NCBI RefSeq assembly: GCF_016651255.1
Contig: NZ_JAEKEG010000029.1
Span: 1 to 64,000, forward strand
Length of the DNA: 64,000 bases
Origin: Pseudomonas sp. TH10
GTDB lineage: Bacteria; Pseudomonadota; Gammaproteobacteria; Pseudomonadales; Pseudomonadaceae
Reading direction: 5' to 3'
Of this stretch, positions 58,956 through 64,000 are shown in pieces. The notes under the pieces are model-generated. The model saw nothing but the letters and a program-made list of their open reading frames with translations. It did no database searches and was not told where the DNA came from. A program made the translations under genes and the position numbers. The first letter of the stretch is position 1, and every line of letters begins with the position of its first letter.

Positions 58956-59293
58956 AATGCTGCGGGCAGCAGCCCCGAAAATACAACTCACACGGCTAGC
59001 CGCTTACGCGAAGAAGCGATTTGCAGCAATGGCGGCGGCTAAGCGAAAACGGTCAGAGTTCACCCCGCTTGAACTCTTGGGCAACCTGCAGATATTGGGT
59101 TTCAGCCCGGTATTCTCCGCTCCGCTATCGATGCTCATCTTAGTGACCTTATGGCTTTCTGCAGCAGCTACGCGAAGCAGGGTGGGGCAGCCAGTGCCTA
59201 TTGGTTGGTTAACGAGCCACCCCGCTGAATCGTCACAACCCATGGGCTATGATGATTCAGTCGAGACCCACCAAATGACCGAAGCTCTCTCCT

Positions 59294-60583
59294 ATGGAAG
59301 ATACTCCCGGCGCTCCCATTCCAGCCGATGACTTGTCCGACGATGTTGTGACAAGAGAATCGCTTTACGAACAGGCTTGGTCGACACCCATGACCAAAAT
59401 CGGCGAACGATATGGGGTGTCTTCTAGCTACTTGGCACGAGTATTCACCAGCTTAAGTATTCCTCGTCCACCGGTTGGGTATTGGGCTCAAGTTGCAGCG
59501 GGAAAAGGTCAAGCTCGTCCAGCGCTGCCTGAATCTCGGCCAGGCGATCTGACTGCGTGGAGTCGAAACGGAGCACCTCTTCGGGTTTCTCGTTCATTGC
59601 CAAAAGGACGTCAGCAAACAAGCCGGAAGACGACTACAACTTCGGCTGCACTGCCTCGCAGGCACCCGCTTTTACTAGATATTGAAGAACATTTTAAGAA
59701 GGTTCGGGAAAGCGAGAATGGATATTTACGGCCCACGAAACGTTCCATGGCTGATTTAATTGTGAGCCGCACCGGGATCGCCCATGCGGTCGGCTTTGCA
59801 AACCATTTGTACTTGGCTCTGATGAAAGAAGGCCTTGCAGTAGCGCTCAGCGATCCTGCTACACATATGAATCGTGAGTCAGTTGACCATAGGGAAAAGG
59901 CTTCGACGAGGTACATACACCCTTCACTGTGGCAGCCGCAACGTCCTACGGTGGTTTACATCGGAGCCATAGCTTTTGGTTTGACCATCTACGAGATCAG
60001 TGAGTACGTCGAGGTTAAGCACGTAGACAAGGAGTACGTTCGGCTGAGTTCGCTTCCGGCCAATCAACGTCGCTCTCCTTATCGTGATGGGTGGGTAATG
60101 AGTACCGATATGCCTACCGGTCGCCTCTGCCTCCAAGTCTATTCGCCTTACTACCGTGCAGATTGGATTCATCGCTGGAGCGAGGACAAACCTGGCGATT
60201 TAATCAGCAAAATTCCAAGCATCGTAAAACACTTGATTGCTGAAGCCCCCGGGCTTGCCAAAAAGTCGAAGTTGAGCGGGAAAGGGCCGACCTTGAATGG
60301 CAGAAGCAGCAATTGTAGATAGCCGAATGGCAAAGAAAGGAAGTCGAAAAACGTCGATTCAAAGTGATCCAAGATAGCCGTGACCAGCTAGAGGCTGTGA
60401 TACAGACTTGGGCAAAAGGTAAACAGCATTCAGGTGTTTTTTGACGACATTGAGAGATGCGCACATAAGCTTGGTGAAGAGGAACGGAAAGTCGTTATGG
60501 AGCGGTTGGCTCAAGCAAAAGAACTGATCGGGGATTTGGACGCGTTGAAACACTTCAATGGCTGGGAGCCTCCAGTGTTTTAG
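59294..60583 (+). pseudogene. HTH-like N-terminal protein of unknown family, broken
   Basis: The intact part (342 residues) starts MEDTPGAPIPADDLSDDVVT and has an HTH-like segment LYEQAWSTPMTKIGERYGVS followed by IPRPPVGYWAQ, a pattern found in uncharacterised Pseudomonas proteins. The 3' part is broken in three ways: a one-base loss in the A5 near 60258, an in-frame TAG at 60316-60318 (QQL-stop-IAEWQRKEV) and another shift near 60418. The last frame ends LKHFNGWEPPVF at 60583. The stop codon inside makes real decay more likely here than at the other indels. The protein may bind DNA, but this is inferred. Confidence 0.65.
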
Positions 60584-60743
60584 TGTGTTTTGAACGCGAT
60601 TTCGCATCTGGCGGCGGCACCCCGAAACCGATCATGACTCAGCTCGCGCGGCCTCTTCGCCAACCTCTGGAATGGCTACTACCAAATCCATCGGTCGCAA
60701 TTTTCCTCCCCCAAGATTGACCGCAAGCACGCTTCGACGTTAA

Positions 60744-60759
60744 CTGTATGCATATACAG
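60744..60759 (+). promoter_or_regulatory. LexA (SOS) box upstream of umuDC
   Basis: CTGTATGCATATACAG matches the LexA operator CTG-N10-CAG as a nearly perfect dyad. It lies 20 bases before the umuD ATG at 60780 and should repress umuDC until DNA damage triggers LexA cleavage. Confidence 0.9.
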
Positions 60760-60779
60760 TCTCGATCAAGGCATGCATC

Positions 60780-61213
60780 ATGAGCGTCACCATTCTCGGC
60801 CCGTTGACAGCAGGGGAGTTCAGCTTCCGTTTTACTCGTTTAAAGTCCCGGCAGGCTTCCCATCCCCGGCTGCGGATCACCTCGAGCAACACATCTCCAT
60901 CGACGAGCTTCTGGACATTCGAGCACCGCATATCTACCTGGTGCGCATCGAAGGACGCAGCATGGAAGGTGCTGGGATATTCGATGGTGATATGGCTGTG
61001 GTTGATCGCTCGATCACCGCTGAGCATGGACACATCGTGATTGCGGCTGTGAATTGCGAGCCGGTCTGCAAGCGCCTTTGCAAGCGCGGGCCCAACATCA
61101 TCTTGATGTCCGAGAACGTAGGTTACCCGCCGCGATACATCCTCGAAGGCGATGAGCTGATCATCTGGGGTGTGGTGACATTCAGTGTGCGTGCCCATGA
61201 TCCGAAAGCCTGA
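60780..61213 (+). pseudogene. umuD: UmuD-like SOS mutagenesis protein, one frameshift
   Basis: After one G is added to the GGGG at 60813-60816, the product reads MSVTILGPLTAGGVQLPFYS and continues KVPAGFPSPAADHLEQ, with the Ala-Gly self-cleavage site. The S24-type protease residues are Ser in EGRSMEGAG and Lys in VCKRLCKRG. Cleaved UmuD' joins UmuC as DNA polymerase V. As given, the ATG frame shifts after about 12 residues, so only the C-terminal protease frame is long. The stop overlaps umuC by 17 bases. The indel is most likely an assembly error. Confidence 0.85.
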
Positions 61214-62480
61214 TCCAGTCTTCGCCCTGATCGATTGCAACTCGTTTTATGCGAGCTGTGAGCGAGTCTTTCGCCCAGACCTGGCGAAGACCCCCATTGT
61301 GGTTTTGTCCAACAACGATGGCTGCGTCATCGCTCGCAGTTATGACGCGAAACCATTCGTGAAGATGGGTGAGCCTTACTTCCAGATCAAACACAAACTC
61401 AAGCAGCACGGCATCGTGGCCTTCTCATCGAATTACGCGCTCTACGGCGATATGAGCGAGCGTGTGATGAGTGTGATCGAGTCGCTGGTACCCGCCGTCG
61501 AGATCTATAGCATCGATGAAGCCTTTGCTAATTTAGCTGGCGTTCCAGGTGATTTGGAGGCGCTAGGGCGACGGATCCGTGCGCAGGTTTATCGAAGCAC
61601 TGGCATCCCTGTCGGAGTAGGTATTGCCGGGACGAAAACTCTCAGCAAGTTAGCCAATCATGCGGCGAAAAAATGGCAAGCCCAGAGCGGAGGTGTCGTC
61701 GACCTTCGCGACCGAACTAAGCGTGAGTGGGTGCTGAAGAAATGCCCGGTTTCAGACGTTTGGGGTGTCGGACGCAAGATGACTCTTCACTTGGAAGGTA
61801 TGGGCATTAAGTCAGCTTGGGATCTCTCCAAAACCGATCCCTGGACGTTGCGCAAGAAATTCAGCGTAGTGATTGAGAAGACGGCACGGGAACTCGCGGG
61901 TACGCCATGCCTTGAGCTCGATGAACCTGACCCACCGAAGCAAGAGATCTGCTGCAGCCGGATGTTTGGCAAGCGTCTCACCGAGATTGCTCCGATCAAA
62001 GAGGCCGTCGCGACGTACATGATGCGAGCGACTGAAAAGCTCCGCGCGCAGCAATCACTGTGCAAAAAGATAAGGGTCAGTATTCGCACCGGTATGTTCA
62101 ATCCAGAGGAAGCAAAATACGCCAATGGTGTTCTGGTTGAATTGGCGTATCCAACTGACGATGTGCGATTGATGACCAAGGCTGCAATGGAGGCTGTTGA
62201 TCGTGTGTTCCGACCAGGGTTCAAGTACAGCAAGGCTGAGGTACTCCTGCTCAACCTTTGCCAAAAAGGTGAGTACACGGAAGATCTCTTTTCGATCTCT
62301 CAACCGGTAGCCACCGAGAAAGTGATGGGTGTTCTGGATGCCATTAATTGCAGGTGGGGTAGGGGAACATTGCGTCTCGCGAGCGTGCCGATTGACCCTG
62401 ATTGGGGTATGCGGAGGGAGATGATGAGTCAGAGCTTTACGACTCGGGTGGATCAGCTTTGGACGGTTTATTGCAACTGA
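61197..62480 (+). CDS. umuC: UmuC-like Y-family DNA polymerase V catalytic subunit
   Basis: The 427-residue translesion polymerase has the palm metal residues D13 (ALIDCNSFYASCE) and D107-E108 (IYSIDEAFANL), the fingers motif VVLSNNDGCVIARS and helix-hairpin-helix DVWGVGRKM. Its length matches chromosomal and plasmid UmuC/RulB proteins. It overlaps umuD by 17 bases and is co-expressed from the LexA-controlled promoter. Its place inside a defence island suggests an SOS-linked mutagenesis cassette of the mobile type (RulAB-like). Confidence 0.92.
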   Translation: MIRKPDPVFALIDCNSFYASCERVFRPDLAKTPIVVLSNNDGCVIARSYDAKPFVKMGEPYFQIKHKLKQHGIVAFSSNYALYGDMSERVMSVIESLVPAVEIYSIDEAFANLAGVPGDLEALGRRIRAQVYRSTGIPVGVGIAGTKTLSKLANHAAKKWQAQSGGVVDLRDRTKREWVLKKCPVSDVWGVGRKMTLHLEGMGIKSAWDLSKTDPWTLRKKFSVVIEKTARELAGTPCLELDEPDPPKQEICCSRMFGKRLTEIAPIKEAVATYMMRATEKLRAQQSLCKKIRVSIRTGMFNPEEAKYANGVLVELAYPTDDVRLMTKAAMEAVDRVFRPGFKYSKAEVLLLNLCQKGEYTEDLFSISQPVATEKVMGVLDAINCRWGRGTLRLASVPIDPDWGMRREMMSQSFTTRVDQLWTVYCN

Positions 62481-62656
62481 CCCTCTCTAACGCGCAGGAA
62501 ACGCACTGCCTCCGCCTAACATTGAACAGCACGGTTGTGGGCGCTTATGGTCAGAATTAATTATTACTGATCATAAGCTCTGGAATGCCATCTATATATT
62601 TGGTGATTCAATCATTAAAGGCGTTGAGTCTAGAAAATTTGTCTATAGATTGAGTT

Positions 62657-63599
62657 TTAGTTAAATGTTCGCCCTACTAAAGAAAGTATTTTTTGTTTTA
62701 TGTAGCGCAGGGAGTCGATGTCGGTGTTTTGAAATGCTTGAGTCCTCAGTATATCGGGGCTAATAAAGGAAGGGTTTCTGTACAAGCATTTTGCGGGCTC
62801 GTCATTCGTGCACGATTGACATTGAGGTATTTTTGATTCATAACATCTAGCGGGAAGAGTTTTAATTTGATCATATAATATGTCAGAGTAAACTTCATGT
62901 ATCCACTTCCCTTTGCATATTTTAAGTATTGAATCCATTGAATTGGATAGTCCAAGTGTGGTGGCAAAGCTATCAAGATCTTCGCTTTTTCTCTTGCTTT
63001 GGCATCGAGGCCTTGATTTAAGATAGCCTTGATCGGTTTTGAATATCCATATTCGGCGTTATAGTTGCGGTCGCATGCGTTTTTCAAGGCTTCTAAAGAC
63101 AAGTAGTATAGAAACTCTAGCTGCTGACTGCTTTGGTCGAAGATTTTTTTATAAATTCATCTTTTGTCAATTTCAACGTGGCGTTTGTAAATCTTGGAAT
63201 TAGATATCGTATTGAGCATGAATTTATGTAGTGGCTTTCTATGGAATAGTAATTCAGAGGAAATATTGCAGGGTCTTCAGGCATTTCTTTGCGGTAGTAT
63301 CGTGCGTCTTTGTCAATAATGCCTAGTATGTGTTTCTCCACAGGTATGTCTGACGACACCAAGCGTATATCCCTTATATTGTCGATGACGCCGTTGCAGC
63401 CCTCTCGCCCACCATGCAAAGTTTCAGAGGCATAAATGTCGCATTCAACGTTGATTGATATTGATATTCTTTCATAGATAGGTACGTCATCTATACCCTC
63501 TACTATCAATATTGGGATTTTTGTCATGATTGCAAGGTTTAATAGTTCGTCTGCGGAAAAAGCCATACTAGAGGTTTTTTTACTCATGGCTGCTCTCAT
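62657..63599 (-). pseudogene. ariB: AriB-like (DUF4435, TOPRIM) PARIS effector, two frameshifts
   Basis: The N-terminal part (SADELLNLAIMTKIPILIVEG) has the TOPRIM Glu at E34 and D96-x-D98 in GIIDKDARY, the DUF4435 pattern of AriB. One added A in the A7 run (plus-strand T7, 63144-63150) joins FIKK to IFDQSSQQLEFLYYLSLEAL. One added G at 62909-62911 joins YLKYAKG to KWIHEVYSDILYDQIKTLPA. The restored protein is about 314 residues and ends LSLVGRTFN. In PARIS, AriB is the nuclease released when AriA senses a phage anti-restriction protein; it cuts tRNA. AriA lies upstream with about 20 bases of overlap. Confidence 0.72.
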
Positions 63600-64000
63600 A
63601 AGGATCTAATTCTACCAACGATGAAGGTTGACATTTTGCAAGAATCGGGCTGTGAGATGCCAATATAATTTGAGTATCGGGCGCTAAATCTTCGAGGAGC
63701 TTAACCAAGCTACGTTGCCATGCAGCATTGAGTGAAATTTCCGGCTCATCTATGATCAGAAAATCTCTGTCTCGTGCATCAATTACTACGAGTGCAAGGA
63801 ACGTAAATAAATGTCTTTCACCACTGGAAAGGGTGTCAAGCCCAAATTCCTCTCCACGAACGGTTAAGCAAACTCCATCGTTGCTTATACTGATCGCTTT
63901 ACCTTCGCCAAGAAAGTAGTTGAAGGTTTCTATTAATATATTGATCGAGTTTAACAGCTGTTTTTCAAGCTTGAGTTCTTTGAGCATGTTCCAGATTAGT
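63580..64000 (-). CDS. ariA: AriA-like AAA ATPase of a PARIS-like system, 5' part outside window
   Basis: The frame is open at the right edge, so only the C-terminal 139 residues are visible. They hold the ABC-type signature LDTLSSGERHLFTF, Walker B DFLIIDEPEISL and the H-loop ASHSPILAK, as in the OLD/AAA15 ATPases. It overlaps the following DUF4435 gene, the arrangement of AriA-AriB. OLD-type or other ATPase-TOPRIM pairs are the alternative. The upstream Walker A cannot be seen. Confidence 0.75.
   Translation of the reverse strand, partial: LIWNMLKELKLEKQLLNSINILIETFNYFLGEGKAISISNDGVCLTVRGEEFGLDTLSSGERHLFTFLALVVIDARDRDFLIIDEPEISLNAAWQRSLVKLLEDLAPDTQIILASHSPILAKCQPSSLVELDPYESSHE

Noticed and set aside
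58957-59331. Plus-strand frame of 124 codons after the repeat array
   Set aside because: Its start lies at the edge of the last repeat and it runs into the next gene's start; composition and content give no support for a protein.
60773-61213. UmuD starting at 60773 in the protease frame
   Set aside because: The N-terminal residues in that frame (MHHERHHSRPVDS) do not look like UmuD, whereas one added G after the ATG at 60780 gives the usual MSVTILGPLTAGG start.

Overview
The window looks like a chromosomal segment of a Pseudomonas species, most likely of the fluorescens group. The core genes, the high-GC codon use and the many REP-like palindromes point that way (cysK, an lpxO-like hydroxylase, aceK, hrpA, a FabH-type synthase next to hrpA, aqpZ, azoR, a tct-type transporter). 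The first 35 kb are ordinary chromosome. The last 29 kb, from about 35.7 kb to the right edge, are a defence or accessory island.

Core part (1-35 kb). A CoxE-like VWA protein and a MoxR ATPase open the window, followed by an AsmA/DUF748 protein, cysK and lpxO. From 5.4 to 16.1 kb lies a sugar-acid catabolic cluster: a LysR regulator, a tctABC tripartite tricarboxylate-type transporter (minus strand), and a divergent plus-strand run of amidohydrolase, PdxA2-like dehydrogenase, enolase-superfamily dehydratase, AraD1/FAH-type dehydratase and alpha-ketoglutarate semialdehyde dehydrogenase. This gene set fits conversion of an aldonate or its lactone to 2-oxoglutarate. Two near-identical palindromic sites flank the divergent promoters. 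Then come a DMT transporter, aceK, hrpA, a FabH-like synthase, a porin, a GNAT protein, aqpZ, an ABC exporter, a cyclophilin, an alpha/beta hydrolase, a LysR regulator, azoR and another DMT transporter.

Island (35.7-64 kb). The boundary lies at a 5'-truncated mechanosensitive-channel gene. In order the island holds: a three-gene ABC-3C (ABC three-component) conflict system with a Mrr-like nuclease effector and a 105-residue companion; a minus-strand block with an AbiJ-like/DUF559-type nuclease between two unrecognised proteins; a predicted nuclease-fold protein; a five-gene minus-strand operon (a paralogue of that nuclease-fold protein, a Mrr-HTH fusion, a MazG-like pyrophosphohydrolase, a GHKL ATPase and a large unrecognised protein), which is the best candidate for an undescribed system; a HExxH protein; an HTH-AbiH pair; a metallophosphoesterase with small unknown proteins; a seven-copy interspaced repeat array with no cas genes; a LexA-box-controlled umuDC; and a PARIS-like AriA/AriB pair running off the right edge.

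Reading-frame quality. At least fourteen otherwise normal genes carry single-base indels, mostly in short homopolymers. This looks more like residual assembly error than real pseudogenisation, so those entries are described as the intact protein that one base would restore. One gene (59294-60583) also has an in-frame stop and may be truly broken.
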